Shown piece after piece: positions 51,708-62,328 of a DNA stretch of 64,000 bases. Both the position numbers and the translations under genes were made by a program. Each line of letters begins with the position of its first letter. Within the stretch, counting starts at the first letter, position 1. Below the pieces are notes generated by a model that was not told the DNA's origin, made no database searches, and saw only the letters and a list, made by a program, of their open reading frames with translations. The stretch comes from Alkalihalobacillus deserti (lineage in GTDB: Bacteria > Bacillota > Bacilli > Bacillales > Bacillaceae_D), in the NCBI RefSeq assembly GCF_020734105.1, contig NZ_JAJAFR010000010.1, positions 51,590 to 115,589 on the forward strand, given 5' to 3'.

Positions 51708-52682
51708 TTAATTGAGATGTTCAAGAATGATCCGACCATCGTATTGTTTTGAATCTAATGCTTCATGCGCTGTTGCTGCTTCTTCATAAGAAAAGACGTT
51801 ACCGATATGAGTAGCAAAGGATCCATTCGCAAATCCTGCAGAAATGGCTTTACCTGCTGTTCGTAATTCTTCAGTTGGTGCAGTAAAAAGCAAGACACCA
51901 ATTAAAGAGGCATGCTTCATATTTAACTCTCTCCATAGAAGGGGAGGAGTGTTATTAACAGGAGAGCCAATCGTAATAATTCGCCCAGTAACAGCAATCA
52001 TTTCAAGATTTTTCACTAAGTTTTCACTAACGGACATATCTAAAATGAGAGAGACTCCATTTTGATCAGTAAGCTCCATTACTTTTGCTACTAAGTCTTC
52101 TTCTTTATATAAAATAACCTGATCCGCTCCAGCTTGTTTGGCAAGTAGGGCTTTTTCTGGATTGCTGGCGGTCGCAAGAACATGGGCCCCAGCTTTTTTT
52201 GCCATTTGAACGGCGGCATGTCCGACAGCACCTGCTGCACCGTATATCAATACACTTTCATTATCCTTTAGTTGCCCACGACTAAAAAGAGACAGGTATG
52301 CGGTCATAAAGGGCATAGCGAGCGCAGCTCCATCTTTAAAGGTAAGGTTATCAGGAAGTGGAAATACGTAAGCTGATGAAATAGCTACATATTCGGCTGA
52401 GGCTCCTTTCGCATTCGTCGCCCAAACGCGGTCACCAATCTGAGTGTCTGTAACATCGACACCAATTTCTATGACTTCTCCACCTAAATCAAAATGAGGA
52501 ATATGAGGGAATGATTCTACTTCCCTAATACCTTTCCGAAAATATGTATCGACAGGATTAATGCCGCTTGCGTTAACGCGGATGAGTACTTCGTTAGGTT
52601 TAATTGTAGGTTTTGGGACTTCTGAAACTTTTAGAACATGAGGATCTCCGTATGTTTCATAAACAACCGCTTTCATTTCCAT
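51708..52682 (-). CDS. Zinc-independent quinone oxidoreductase
   Basis: 324 residues of the medium-chain dehydrogenase family. GroES-like N-terminus (VRVNASGINPVDTYFRKG) lacks zinc-binding cysteines; the Rossmann motif is YGAAGAVGHAAVQMAKKAGA. This is the NADPH:quinone reductase/zeta-crystallin type. Start MEMKAVVYETYGDP with AAAGGAG upstream. Monocistronic, downstream of yfhS after its terminator. Confidence 0.88.
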   Translation of the reverse strand: MEMKAVVYETYGDPHVLKVSEVPKPTIKPNEVLIRVNASGINPVDTYFRKGIREVESFPHIPHFDLGGEVIEIGVDVTDTQIGDRVWATNAKGASAEYVAISSAYVFPLPDNLTFKDGAALAMPFMTAYLSLFSRGQLKDNESVLIYGAAGAVGHAAVQMAKKAGAHVLATASNPEKALLAKQAGADQVILYKEEDLVAKVMELTDQNGVSLILDMSVSENLVKNLEMIAVTGRIITIGSPVNNTPPLLWRELNMKHASLIGVLLFTAPTEELRTAGKAISAGFANGSFATHIGNVFSYEEAATAHEALDSKQYDGRIILEHLN

Positions 52683-52751
52683 CGCTCCTTTTTAAAAATT
52701 AAATATTTATCTTGATTTTAAACGAAATTCAATAAAATTCATATAAAAAGA

Positions 52752-52789
52752 GTGATTCGAAAGACCTTTTTTGATCTTTTGAATCACCC
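52752..52789 (-). terminator. Terminator of yfhS
   Basis: GTGATTC-AAAGA pairs with TCTTTTGAATCAC (one bulge), followed on the minus strand by TCTTTTTAT. Confidence 0.8.
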
Positions 52790-52811
52790 ACATAATAATT
52801 AAATTTTGTAA

Positions 52812-53882
<1,071 letters not shown>

Positions 53883-53910
53883 AATAGCTTTTGAAATTTA
53901 ACGATGTAAT

Positions 53911-53941
53911 TGAATAAAAAATTACTCCTCCGGACATCTTA
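53911..53941 (+). promoter_or_regulatory. Sigma-G promoter of the SASP gene
   Basis: TGAATA (53911-53916), 18 bases, then CATCTTA (53935-53941), close to the forespore sigma-G consensus TGMATA / CATACTA. Confidence 0.7.
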
Positions 53942-53963
53942 ATAAGCGTGGAGGTGATATCAC

Positions 53964-54146
53964 ATGGATCGACAACAACAAGCATCAAAAACAAATGCTC
54001 AAGAAGTAAGAAAACAAAACGCGGCTTCAGCACAAGGTTCTAGCAACCAAACAGAATTTGCAAGCGAAACTGATGTACAAGAAGTACGTCAGCAAAACGC
54101 TCAATCTGCAGCTCGTAAGCAACAAAACTCTTCTCAACAAAAATAA
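53964..54146 (+). CDS. sspE: Gamma-type small acid-soluble spore protein
   Basis: 60 residues with two repeats: T-N-A-Q-E-V-R-K-Q-N-A-A-S-A and T-D-V-Q-E-V-R-Q-Q-N-A-Q-S-A, each followed by a Gln-rich spacer and including the germination-protease-like TEFASET. Gamma SASPs are amino-acid stores of the spore, degraded at germination. GGAGGTGAT precedes the ATG; a sigma-G promoter and a strong terminator frame it. Confidence 0.95.
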   Translation: MDRQQQASKTNAQEVRKQNAASAQGSSNQTEFASETDVQEVRQQNAQSAARKQQNSSQQK

Positions 54147-54160
54147 TAGTATTACCTAAA

Positions 54161-54206
54161 ACAAGCACCCTTGGTGATATCGTCCAAAGGGTGCTTGTTT
54201 TTTTTC
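54161..54206 (+). terminator. Terminator of the SASP gene
   Basis: ACAAGCACCCTT and AAGGGTGCTTGT form the stem, followed by eight T residues. Confidence 0.95.
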
Positions 54207-54281
54207 TCATAAAAATTAATCAGGCATGGTTTTTATAGTATTAGATGGTTATAAGAATAATTAAACTTTTTATCCTTGAAG

Positions 54282-54310
54282 TTTCAATATAGATGAAAAA
54301 ACGGTATAAT
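54282..54310 (+). promoter_or_regulatory. Promoter upstream of ygaC
   Basis: TTTCAA (54282-54287), 17 bases, TATAAT (54305-54310). It would give a leader of about 135 bases before ygaC. Confidence 0.55.
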
Positions 54311-54451
54311 ATAGAAGACTTGAAAAAAAGAAAACGTTTTTATTTAGAAAACTATAGTAGAAATGGTAGTAGGGCAAGTTAATTCAATTGATAGTTGGTT
54401 ACCTACTCTATCTACTGACGTCCGAAAAAATGGCATAGAAGGGAGTTATTT

Positions 54452-54979
54452 ATGAATTTTCCCAAAGAAGGCAGCAATATTCAAATCCATAGCTATAAAC
54501 ATAATGGATTGATTCATCGCATTTGGGAAGAAACAATCGTGCTTAAAGGGACGTCAAAGGTTGTAATTGGGGGGAATGACCGTATTCTAGTGAAGGAATC
54601 GGATGGTAGAAACTGGAGAACTCGTGAGCCTGCTATTTGTTATTTTGATTCCGAACAATGGTTTAACACAATCGGTATGATTCGATCTGATGGTATTTAT
54701 TACTATTGCAACCTTGGTTCGCCTTTTACTTGGGACAGCGAGGCTTTAAAGTATATTGATTACGACCTCGATATAAAGGTGTACCCAGATATGACCTTTA
54801 AGCTCTTAGATGAAGATGAATATGATTTGCACCGTAAACTTATGAATTATCCACAAGCAGTAGATGATATTCTAAAACGAAGTGTTGATGAATTAATCTC
54901 ATGGATTCACCAAAGAAAAGGACCGTTTGCTCCTCAATTTGTTGAGAATTGGTATGAACGCTTCTTACAATACCGTTAA
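54452..54979 (+). CDS. ygaC: DUF402 nucleoside tri/diphosphate phosphatase
   Basis: 175 residues: [20 protein letters not shown], then [30 protein letters not shown] and [13 protein letters not shown], the DUF402 metal-site pattern. It matches B. subtilis YgaC; the family (Ntdp) hydrolyses nucleoside tri- and diphosphates with a divalent metal. AGGGAG precedes the ATG. It lies directly upstream of ygaD, as in Bacillus. Confidence 0.9.
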   Translation: MNFPKEGSNIQIHSYKHNGLIHRIWEETIVLKGTSKVVIGGNDRILVKESDGRNWRTREPAICYFDSEQWFNTIGMIRSDGIYYYCNLGSPFTWDSEALKYIDYDLDIKVYPDMTFKLLDEDEYDLHRKLMNYPQAVDDILKRSVDELISWIHQRKGPFAPQFVENWYERFLQYR

Positions 54980-54987
54980 AATACAGT

Positions 54988-55042
54988 AGGTCTGACTATG
55001 GTTAGCGAACCGACCCAAGGTTCTAATCAAGTCAGACCTTTG
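54988..55042 (+). terminator. Branched hairpin after ygaC
   Basis: AGGTCTGACT (54988-54997) pairs with AGTCAGACCT (55030-55039), with an inner GGTTAGCGAACC hairpin; only three T residues follow, so termination may be partial. Confidence 0.6.
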
Positions 55043-55166
55043 TACGTAAGTGAATTAGAGATCCACTTTTTAAGTGGATGAAGGGTTTGAATTTAAGGGA
55101 AAATAAAAGCATGGCCTAATTTTCAGGAGAAAAGGTTAGGCAGGGGAGCTTTTTAAAAAAAAGGGG

Positions 55167-56921
55167 ATGGCGAAGCTGGATAGTATAAAACGCTATATGG
55201 CATTCATCAAGCCGTATTGGAAAGAGATCGGTATTACAATTTTGATTGGGATTTTTAAATTTGGGATTCCGCTTCTTTTGCCATTAGTGATGATGTACGT
55301 TATTGATGATATTATTTTTGCAGAAGCGATGACCCAGGATGATAAGATCTCATTATTGTTTAAAATAATGGTTGGTATGTTTTTTATTTTTGTTTTCTTA
55401 CGTCCGCCGATTGAATATTATCGTCAGTACTTTGCGCAGTGGATTGGAAGTAAAGTGCTTTACGATATTAGAGATCAATTATTTACTCATATTCAAAAAC
55501 TAAGTTTGAAGTTTTATTCAAATCGTAAAGTCGGGGAAATTATTTCTCGTGTGATTCACGATGTTGAGCAAACGAAAAACTTTGTCATCACGGGATTAAT
55601 GAATATCTGGCTTGATTTATTTACGATCATTATTGCTATTATCATTATGTTAAATCTTAATGTTTGGTTGACACTTGTTGCTATATCGATGTTTCCTTTA
55701 TATGGGTTCTCTGTGAAGTATTTTTATGCGAGATTGCGTCATCTAACGAGAGTTCGCTCGCAAGCATTAGCAGAAGTTCAAGGTCACTTGCATGAGCGAG
55801 TTCAGGGGATGAGTGTTATTCGAAGCTTTGCCCTAGAGGATTATGAACAAGCACAATTCGCTAAGCGAAACACCCATTTCCTTAATAGAGCGATTGATCA
55901 TACGAAATGGAATGCAAAAACGTTTGCGGTTGTGAATACGATAACCGATGTAGCACCTTTACTGGTTATTTTTGTTGCCGGTTACTTTGTAATCATAGGC
56001 CAGTTAGAAGTAGGGGCCATGACTGCTTTTGTCCTTTATATGGAGCGACTTTATGGACCGCTTAGACGTTTAATTAATTCATCGACGACACTGACGCAGG
56101 CAGTTGCCTCGATGGATCGAGTGTTTGAGTTCATTGATGAGAAATATGATATTGAGGATGAGCCTGAGTCTAAGCCTTTAACAAGAGCAAAGGGACATCT
56201 TGAATTTCGTAATGTAACGTTTCAATACAACGAAGGCGATAAACCTGTACTGAAAAATGTGAATCTCGATGTGAAACAAGGGGAAACGATTGCGTTTGTC
56301 GGGATGAGTGGTGGTGGTAAGAGTACCATCATTAGTCTGATTCCACGTTTTTATGATGTTTCTTCTGGTGAAATTTTGTTAGACGGATCGGATATTCGAA
56401 AATACCAAGTAAGAACGTTACGTGACAATATTGGAATGGTGCTTCAGGATAATATTCTTTTTAGTGACTCTATTAAAAAGAACATTTTGATGGGAAGACC
56501 AGATGCTACTGATGAAGAGGTCATAGCGGCAGCCACAGCAGCGAACGCTCATGAATTTATTATTGGGCTTCCTGCTGGGTATGACACGGAAGTTGGTGAA
56601 AGAGGAGTAAAACTCTCTGGTGGCCAAAAACAACGTGTAGCAATTGCGAGGGTCTTCTTGAAAAATCCACCTATTCTTATTTTTGATGAAGCTACATCAG
56701 CTCTGGATCTTGAAAGTGAACATTTTATTCAAGAAGCACTTGAAAAACTAGCAAAAGATCGAACGACCTTCATTGTTGCTCATCGGCTTTCAACGATTAC
56801 CCATGCAGACCGTATTGTTGTGATTGAAAACGGAGAAATCGTTGAAGTGGGTAGTCATAATGATCTGATGAAGCGTGAAGGTAGTTATAAGAAATTATTT
56901 GATGTACAGCAATTTCAATAA
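55167..56921 (+). CDS. ygaD: ABC transporter, fused permease/ATPase
   Basis: 584 residues: six membrane segments to about 310, then an ATPase with Walker [10 protein letters not shown] (about 379-387), signature LSGGQKQR (about 481), Walker [13 protein letters not shown] and switch His in VAHRLST. It is an MsbA/LmrA-type half-transporter that dimerises; lipid or drug export is likely. It corresponds to B. subtilis YgaD. Start ATG 55167 has AGGGGATGG only 1-2 bases away, a short spacing. Confidence 0.9.
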   Translation: MAKLDSIKRYMAFIKPYWKEIGITILIGIFKFGIPLLLPLVMMYVIDDIIFAEAMTQDDKISLLFKIMVGMFFIFVFLRPPIEYYRQYFAQWIGSKVLYDIRDQLFTHIQKLSLKFYSNRKVGEIISRVIHDVEQTKNFVITGLMNIWLDLFTIIIAIIIMLNLNVWLTLVAISMFPLYGFSVKYFYARLRHLTRVRSQALAEVQGHLHERVQGMSVIRSFALEDYEQAQFAKRNTHFLNRAIDHTKWNAKTFAVVNTITDVAPLLVIFVAGYFVIIGQLEVGAMTAFVLYMERLYGPLRRLINSSTTLTQAVASMDRVFEFIDEKYDIEDEPESKPLTRAKGHLEFRNVTFQYNEGDKPVLKNVNLDVKQGETIAFVGMSGGGKSTIISLIPRFYDVSSGEILLDGSDIRKYQVRTLRDNIGMVLQDNILFSDSIKKNILMGRPDATDEEVIAAATAANAHEFIIGLPAGYDTEVGERGVKLSGGQKQRVAIARVFLKNPPILIFDEATSALDLESEHFIQEALEKLAKDRTTFIVAHRLSTITHADRIVVIENGEIVEVGSHNDLMKREGSYKKLFDVQQFQ

Positions 56922-56955
56922 AAGGCGTGCCACTCGTGTGGCACGCCTTTTATTC
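56921..56955. terminator. Bidirectional terminator between ygaD and ygaE
   Basis: AAAGGCGTGCCAC and GTGGCACGCCTTT form a perfect 13-bp stem with A/T flanks. Confidence 0.92.
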
Positions 56956-58035
56956 TTCTTCTAGTGCTTCAATTTTCACTTCATTATGTTCTTGATGATA
57001 CGTGAAAAAACTATCAACTAAATGACTTAAGTGCTCTAGCTGTTCTTGATATTCAATCATTTGCGATACAGCGGGTAAAAGATGAAGCCATTGATTGTAA
57101 TCAATACATGCTTGGTTTTGGAGGCTAAAGTAATAATTCATTAATTCTTCTTTTCCGATGTTCATTTTTTCAATTAATTCATCTGAGTGACTGGAGTGAA
57201 CCTTTCCGATGTAACGTAATAAAATGCGATCGTGGTAAGCAGTTAAATAATCAAGCTGCTTCTCAAATTTTTTATACGTTTCATCAGGCATAATAGAAAG
57301 TTCTTCCGATCGTCTTTCTAAGTTTTTTAAAACAAAAAGCGATTTCTTAGCGGTGATAAGCATTTGCCGATAAAGAACGACCTTACGCGCTTTGCTATAT
57401 TTATTTTTCATGAAATAATTTCGTTCTTCTTTATAAAGCAAATAGAGATTTTCGAGCTTAACCATTTTTTCCTCTAGTCTATTTAAATCTTTCTTCAACG
57501 CCCGGTGGTCTGCTGCGTTACGAATTAATAACATCGTCCATTGATTGATGTCCTCAGTTGCTTTTGACAGTTGATGATAAAGCTTTGTTTCGTATCTAGG
57601 AGGAAGAAAAAACAGATTAATAATAAATGCAGATAATACTCCACTGATGACAAGAGTAAAGCGACCTGCTGCAAACTGAATAAAGTCTGTAGCCGGACTT
57701 TCCATGATGATAATGACTGTGACAATGGCCAATGGAATGGTTGTCGGCTCTAACTTCACCTTTAAAATAATCGATATTGCCAGTACGACAACGAGCCCGA
57801 CGACAAAAGGATGGTGACCAAAAGTCATAACAAAGATAACAGCTACGACAGCTCCAATAATATTGGCTTGAACTTGTTCTAAAATTGTTTGAAATGTTCG
57901 ATAGAGCGATGGTTGAACGGCAATAGCCGCAGCGAGCGCAGCAAACATAGGTGGTTCAAGACCAACCCACATCGCTAAATAAAGTGAAAGCATTACGGCA
58001 AGCCCTGTTTTAAATATACGAGCCCCAAGTTTCAT
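56950..58035 (-). CDS. ygaE: FUSC/aromatic-acid exporter family membrane protein
   Basis: 361 residues. The N-terminal half (to about 145) has five or six membrane segments, starting MKLGARIFKTGLAVMLSLYLAMWVGLEPP, with AIAVQPSLYRTFQT, the ArAE_1 family pattern. The C-terminal half is a long helical cytoplasmic domain. It matches B. subtilis YgaE; aromatic-acid export is suggested by the family, not shown. Confidence 0.85.
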   Translation of the reverse strand: MKLGARIFKTGLAVMLSLYLAMWVGLEPPMFAALAAAIAVQPSLYRTFQTILEQVQANIIGAVVAVIFVMTFGHHPFVVGLVVVLAISIILKVKLEPTTIPLAIVTVIIIMESPATDFIQFAAGRFTLVISGVLSAFIINLFFLPPRYETKLYHQLSKATEDINQWTMLLIRNAADHRALKKDLNRLEEKMVKLENLYLLYKEERNYFMKNKYSKARKVVLYRQMLITAKKSLFVLKNLERRSEELSIMPDETYKKFEKQLDYLTAYHDRILLRYIGKVHSSHSDELIEKMNIGKEELMNYYFSLQNQACIDYNQWLHLLPAVSQMIEYQEQLEHLSHLVDSFFTYHQEHNEVKIEALEEE

Positions 58036-58250
58036 AAGTGAAAAAAACTCCTTTTGATAAGCATTATTATGGGTACCTCTATTAGTATTTCAAATAAAAA
58101 AGACTAATAACCTTAATAGACACCGAAGGAAACTATACAATGTAATGGTTGTCTTAATCAAGAGTTTTCTCTTGAAAAAGTATGAGAAAAGGTAGGCGAG
58201 CATTTCAGACACGAAACAAATTTAGGTGGACCAGAGTAAATATTTTAAAA

Positions 58251-58292
58251 AGAGGAGATACCAAATTTTTCAATTTGGATATCTCCTCTTCG
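58251..58292 (-). terminator. Terminator of hemL
   Basis: AGAGGAGATA-CCAAATT pairs with AATTTGG-ATATCTCCTCT; read on the minus strand it ends in TTTTTAAAATA. Confidence 0.9.
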
Positions 58293-58318
58293 ATTTTAAA
58301 CTTAATGATGGTAATAAC

Positions 58319-59614
58319 TTAAATAGAAGCCATGGCTGCAAACGCTTCATCAACAGCTTTAAGTGTCTCGGCAATATCCTGCTCTGTATGAGCAATCGTT
58401 AAAAACCAAGCTTCATATTTGGATGGAGCGAGGTTGATTCCACGGTTTAGTAATTCTTTAAAGAAGATCCCAAAAAGCTCACCATTTGTATTCTCAGCCT
58501 GTTCGTGATTTTTAATTTTTTCATCTGTGAAGTAAACGGTCAATGCGCCTTTTAAACGATTCACTGTGATCGTTTGTTTGTGTTTTTCAGCTAGTGTAAG
58601 AATACCGTTTTCGAGAATAGCTCCTAATTGGTCGAGTTTATCATAAGTACCTTCATCTTTTAACACTTCTAAGCACGCAATTCCCGCGCTCATTGATAAT
58701 GGATTACCAGCCATGGTTCCAGCTTGATAAGCAGGGCCAAGAGGAGCAACCTTCTCCATAATATCAATTCGACCACCGTATGCACCAATTGGAAGTCCAC
58801 CACCAATGATTTTTCCTAAGGCTGTCATGTCAGGTTCAACACCTAAATAATTTTGTGCGCCTCCATACATAAAGCGAAATGCTGTAATGACTTCATCATA
58901 GATCACAAGCGCACCAGCTTCGTGAGTGAGTTGATTCACTGCTTCTAGGAACCCTTCTACTGGTTCAACAATACCAAAATTCCCGACAATCGGTTCAACA
59001 AGGACGGCGGCAATTTCATCTCCCCATTTAGAAAGTGCGTCTTTATAAGCATCTATATCATTAAAAGGAACGGTAATGACTTCTTTGGCAATGCTCTTCG
59101 TCACTCCTGCGGAATCAGGCGTACCAAGGGTTGAAGGTCCAGAGCCAGCAGCAACTAATACAAGGTCGGAGTGGCCATGGTAACAACCAGCAAACTTAAT
59201 GATTTTATCTCTTCCTGTGTAGGCTCTAGCGACTCGAATTGTCGTCATGACAGCTTCGGTACCTGAATTAACAAAGCGTACTTTTTCAAGAGAAGGGATC
59301 GCGTCTTTGAGCATTTTTGCAAATGTATTTTCAAGTTTTGTCGGAGTCCCAAATAAAACTCCATTTTCAGCAGCTTGTTGAATCGCTGCTGTTATGTGAG
59401 GGTGGGCATGGCCAGTAATAATCGGACCATAGGCCGCTAGATAATCTATGTATTGGTTTCCATCTACATCCCAAAAATAGGCCCCTTTTGCCTTTTCCAT
59501 GAAAATAGGGCTCCCACCACCTACCGCTTTAAAAGCACGAGACGGACTGTTGACTCCGCCAACAATATGTTCCTCAGCCTCTTTATATAACATTTCAGAT
59601 TTTGTCCAGTTCAT
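58319..59614 (-). CDS. hemL: Glutamate-1-semialdehyde 2,1-aminomutase
   Basis: 431 residues, class III PLP enzyme. [31 protein letters not shown] is the HemL start; the PLP lysine lies in [18 protein letters not shown], and [20 protein letters not shown] and [10 protein letters not shown] are conserved. It makes 5-aminolevulinate for haem. The place next to ygaE and bcp corresponds to the Bacillus paralogue gsaB. ATG 59614 has AGGAGG upstream; the frame extends a further 26 codons. Confidence 0.93.
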   Translation of the reverse strand: MNWTKSEMLYKEAEEHIVGGVNSPSRAFKAVGGGSPIFMEKAKGAYFWDVDGNQYIDYLAAYGPIITGHAHPHITAAIQQAAENGVLFGTPTKLENTFAKMLKDAIPSLEKVRFVNSGTEAVMTTIRVARAYTGRDKIIKFAGCYHGHSDLVLVAAGSGPSTLGTPDSAGVTKSIAKEVITVPFNDIDAYKDALSKWGDEIAAVLVEPIVGNFGIVEPVEGFLEAVNQLTHEAGALVIYDEVITAFRFMYGGAQNYLGVEPDMTALGKIIGGGLPIGAYGGRIDIMEKVAPLGPAYQAGTMAGNPLSMSAGIACLEVLKDEGTYDKLDQLGAILENGILTLAEKHKQTITVNRLKGALTVYFTDEKIKNHEQAENTNGELFGIFFKELLNRGINLAPSKYEAWFLTIAHTEQDIAETLKAVDEAFAAMASI

Positions 59615-59763
59615 TTTCTTCCTCCTATTAAACCATCTATACAAGTTAATCCTTGTTCTACAATCATAGACGAGTGAGTAGAGCAAATACAACTCTAGCT
59701 AGATCAAAAAATACCATATGAATATAAATTACCGAAATTTAGTTTTCTAAAAGCAGAAAATAA

Positions 59764-59778
59764 TTATAATGATTGTTA
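59764..59778. promoter_or_regulatory. PerR/Fur-box-like site
   Basis: TTATAAT-G-ATTGTTA matches the 7-1-7 PerR box (TTATAATnATTATAA) at 12 of 14 positions or better. It lies 150 bases upstream of hemL and just before the XRE remnant. Confidence 0.45.
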
Positions 59779-59810
59779 TACACCAATGATTAGTGAAAGT
59801 GGGTAGAACG

Positions 59811-59983
59811 TTAATTCATATCGGAAACCAAATTAGAAAGTTGAGGAAGGATAAAAAGTGGACCATTGCTTAACAGAAAAGAGCGGCCTTACACTTGATT
59901 ATCTTGCTCAAATCGAACGGGGAGATGTGAATGTAAGTATCGAAAAGCTAGAGTCTGTGCTCCATGCACTTGAGACCGATTAG
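59811..59983 (+). pseudogene. XRE-family regulator, frameshifted remnant
   Basis: The first frame reads HIGNQIRKLRKDKKWTIA and stops at TAA (59871). Ten bases on, in another frame, SGLTLDYLAQIERGDVNVSI continues the helix-turn-helix and stops at 59983. Together they are a typical XRE domain (I-R-x-L-R-x-x-K-x-x-T...Y-L-x-Q-I-E-R-G). No start codon is visible. 59984-60318 holds no supportable gene, though a frame near 60010-60110 may be further debris. Confidence 0.65.
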
Positions 59984-60318
59984 TCCTATGTATGCCCTCA
60001 TATAAAAATAGAGAGTCAACTTCAAAAGGGAATTTTATTAAAAGTAATGGAAATGAAAGAGGAAGTAAGCTTTAGGTTGGTATTGCTCTTATTCGAGAGT
60101 TGGGGGATGTAGTCGAGACTGAAGATTACGTTTTGAAATCTCTAAAAACAACATATCTATAAAATCTTTCTGAGTTTCTGTTTGATTGCAAGGCGATAAA
60201 TTTGAATTAACAATTCATCATGAGTGCATCGGGATGGACGAGACCCCCTTAATCCTACTTTTTTTATAACAATAACAATAAGGGATGTAATTCAAGTGAT
60301 AAATACCTAGTACCCCTT

Positions 60319-60334
60319 CACATTCTAGAATGTG
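60319..60334. repeat. 16-bp palindrome upstream of the channel gene
   Basis: CACATTCT joined to AGAATGTG, about 43 bases before the start at 60377; a possible operator or short hairpin. Confidence 0.4.
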
Positions 60335-60376
60335 GATTAGCTACATAGAGTTTAGTTGGGGGGTGTGAATTAGAAG

Positions 60377-60796
60377 ATGGATTGGATCATATCTTTCTTT
60401 TTAATTTTAGCTACAATCGGAACAATTGTTAGTATACTCATGCTGATTCGTTATCGACCTATACGTGGAAGGCACTCTGTTTCTTTAAGGCATTTTGCAT
60501 TACTTGTACTTGTTTATATAACGGTTATGTTATCTTTTTCTATCTTGTATTTAGGGCTTGAGTTAATGGGGATACAAGTTTTAAAAGAAGGAAATGCGTG
60601 TGTAGGAGGAACGGTCTCTCACTTAATAGAAGATATTGTTTACTTTAGTGCAGTTACTTTGCTTTCTGTTGGTTACGGGGATCTAGTGCCAGTTGGAATT
60701 GGACGGTTTATTTCAATTGTCGAAGCTTTATTTGGCTATCTTCTTCCGGCGGCATTCGTGATAACGTCTGTTATTCAGGTGACAAAAAAGGAATAG
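60377..60796 (+). CDS. Two-TM potassium-channel-like protein
   Basis: 139 residues: membrane segments near 5-25 and 37-60, then a pore helix and selectivity filter TLLSVGYGDLVPVG (about 95-108), then the last segment (IVEALFGYLLPAAFVITSVIQ). There is no RCK or cyclic-nucleotide domain, so gating is not evident. The filter GYGD is intact, indicating K+ selectivity. The ribosome binding site is weak (GGGGGTG 13 bases away). Confidence 0.8.
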   Translation: MDWIISFFLILATIGTIVSILMLIRYRPIRGRHSVSLRHFALLVLVYITVMLSFSILYLGLELMGIQVLKEGNACVGGTVSHLIEDIVYFSAVTLLSVGYGDLVPVGIGRFISIVEALFGYLLPAAFVITSVIQVTKKE

Positions 60797-60857
60797 TTGT
60801 CTTTCTTTTAAACTTCAGCTACGCTTATTATAACAATAAGTAGAAGGGATGATTTTA

Positions 60858-61325
60858 ATGATTCAAGTAGGTCAGAAAGCACCGCAGTTCTTGTTACCAG
60901 CAAATAACGGACAAACTGTAGGATTAGAAACGTACCTTGGTAAGAATGTTGTATTGTATTTTTACCCTAAGGATATGACACCTGGATGTACAACACAGGC
61001 ATGTGATTTTCGCGATAAAATAGCAGATTTTTCTTCTCTAAATACAGTGATAATTGGAGTGAGCCCAGACCCAGTGGCAAAACACGAAAAGTTTATAGAA
61101 AAATATGAACTTCCCTTTTTATTACTAGCTGATATAGATCATCAAGTTGCGGAAGCCTATGGGGTTTGGAAATTGAAAAAAAACTTTGGGAAAGAATACA
61201 TGGGAATCGAACGATCAACTTTTATTATCAACAAAGAAGGAACGCTTGTGAAAGAGTGGCGTAAGGTTAAAGTAAAAGACCATGTTAAAGAAGCGTTGTT
61301 ACATATTAGAGACGAGCTTGAATAA
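60858..61325 (+). CDS. bcp: Thioredoxin-dependent peroxiredoxin (Bcp/PrxQ)
   Basis: 155 residues. Peroxidatic C44 in DMTPGCTTQ and resolving C49 in QACDF give the PrxQ spacing of four residues between them; ERSTFIINKEG follows. It reduces peroxides in the cytosol with thioredoxin. ATG 60858 is spaced 8-9 bases from GAAGGG; ATG 60849 is too close. It lies between hemL and perR as in Bacillus (ygaF). Confidence 0.93.
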   Translation: MIQVGQKAPQFLLPANNGQTVGLETYLGKNVVLYFYPKDMTPGCTTQACDFRDKIADFSSLNTVIIGVSPDPVAKHEKFIEKYELPFLLLADIDHQVAEAYGVWKLKKNFGKEYMGIERSTFIINKEGTLVKEWRKVKVKDHVKEALLHIRDELE

Positions 61326-61446
61326 CAAACAACGATAGATATAGAGTAACCTAAATAATTTAGTTATCTTAAATATGGTTTAACAGGAACATCAAGCTCC
61401 ATAAGCGAATAAATGTAGGTAAAGGCAATAGGTTGGGGGTGTTACT

Positions 61447-61746
61447 GTGAAGCTTCTAGTATGTATTATTGATAATGTTTTTGCAGATGAAGTCGAAGTA
61501 CAGTTGAAAAAGCAAGGATATCGTATGACGGAGTTAGCAAGTTCAGGAGGATTTTGGAGAAAAGGCAACACGACGTTTTTGTTTGGTGTCGATGAAGTCG
61601 ACGTTGCTCAGTTACAAGAAGCATTAAAACAAGCCTGCTTAGACTTTGAGAAGAAGAAGCGCCGAATGAGTAAGCAAGCCCATCGATATACCTCCTTTTT
61701 ATTAGATGTAAAAGATTCAGCCCCATTTCTAGGGTTACTAACGTAG
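61447..61746 (+). CDS. DarA/YaaQ-like PII-type protein (DUF970 relative)
   Basis: 99 residues: MKLLVCIIDNVFADEVEVQLKKQGYRMTELASSGGFWRKGNTTFLFGVDE. The pattern L-A-[ST]-[ST]-G-G-F-x-[RK]-x-G-N-T-T-F-[ML]-x-G-V-[ED] is that of the c-di-AMP receptor DarA. The C-terminal part is shorter and basic (KKKRRMSKQ), so ligand binding may differ. It is probably a paralogue, located between bcp and perR. Confidence 0.75.
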   Translation: MKLLVCIIDNVFADEVEVQLKKQGYRMTELASSGGFWRKGNTTFLFGVDEVDVAQLQEALKQACLDFEKKKRRMSKQAHRYTSFLLDVKDSAPFLGLLT

Positions 61747-61760
61747 AAATAGCGGATACA

Positions 61761-61798
61761 TTGACAGTCTGGCGATTTTTATATTATACTAATTATAA
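61761..61798 (+). promoter_or_regulatory. perR promoter with overlapping PerR box
   Basis: TTGACA (61761-61766), 18 bases, TATACT (61785-61790). A PerR box TTATACT-A-ATTATAA (61784-61798, 14 of 15 bases of the consensus) covers the -10, so PerR should repress itself. Confidence 0.85.
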
Positions 61799-61836
61799 AG
61801 TAATAATCGTTTTTTCTGAAAGAGAGGTGCATGACA

Positions 61837-62280
61837 ATGTCTGATCATCGCTTGCAAGATGCACTTGATGCTTTGAAAAGCACCCGTGTGCGTATGACTC
61901 CGCAACGTCATGCGATACTAGAGTTCCTATATGAATCTATGACCCACCCAACTGCTGATGATATATATAAAGCGTTAGAGGGGCGTTTTCCCAATATGAG
62001 TGTTGCGACTGTTTATAATAACATTCGCGTATTCAAGGAAGCTGGCATCGTAAAAGAGTTAACGTATGGCGATTCATCAAGTCGCTTTGATTCAGTTACA
62101 TCTGATCATTATCATGTGATTTGCAGCGATTGTGGAAAGATTGTGGATTTTCATTATCCAGGTTTAGATGAAGTGGAAACTTTAGCTGAACATGTTACGG
62201 GGTTTAAAGTTCATCATCACCGAATGGAGATTTATGGGACTTGTCCGAAGTGTCAAAATCAAAATGAAACATTAAATTAA
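61837..62280 (+). CDS. perR: Peroxide-sensing repressor PerR
   Basis: 147 residues, Fur family. The regulatory-metal ligands of B. subtilis PerR are all at the same positions: H37, D85, H91, H93 and D104. The structural zinc cysteines C96, C99, C136 and C139 are present. Winged helix with [13 protein letters not shown]. With Fe2+ it is oxidised on its histidines by H2O2 and releases DNA. ATG 61837 has GAGAGGTG 7 bases upstream; ATG 61831 is the alternative. Confidence 0.97.
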   Translation: MSDHRLQDALDALKSTRVRMTPQRHAILEFLYESMTHPTADDIYKALEGRFPNMSVATVYNNIRVFKEAGIVKELTYGDSSSRFDSVTSDHYHVICSDCGKIVDFHYPGLDEVETLAEHVTGFKVHHHRMEIYGTCPKCQNQNETLN

Positions 62281-62288
62281 CATGTTGG

Positions 62289-62328
62289 ATGAATCATTCC
62301 TAGGGGGTTAGGAATGATTCATTTTTTT
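62289..62328. terminator. Terminator of perR, shared with ygzB
   Basis: ATGAATCATTCCTA and TAGGAATGATTCAT form a perfect 14-bp stem followed by TTTTTTT; it overlaps the ygzB stop. Confidence 0.95.
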
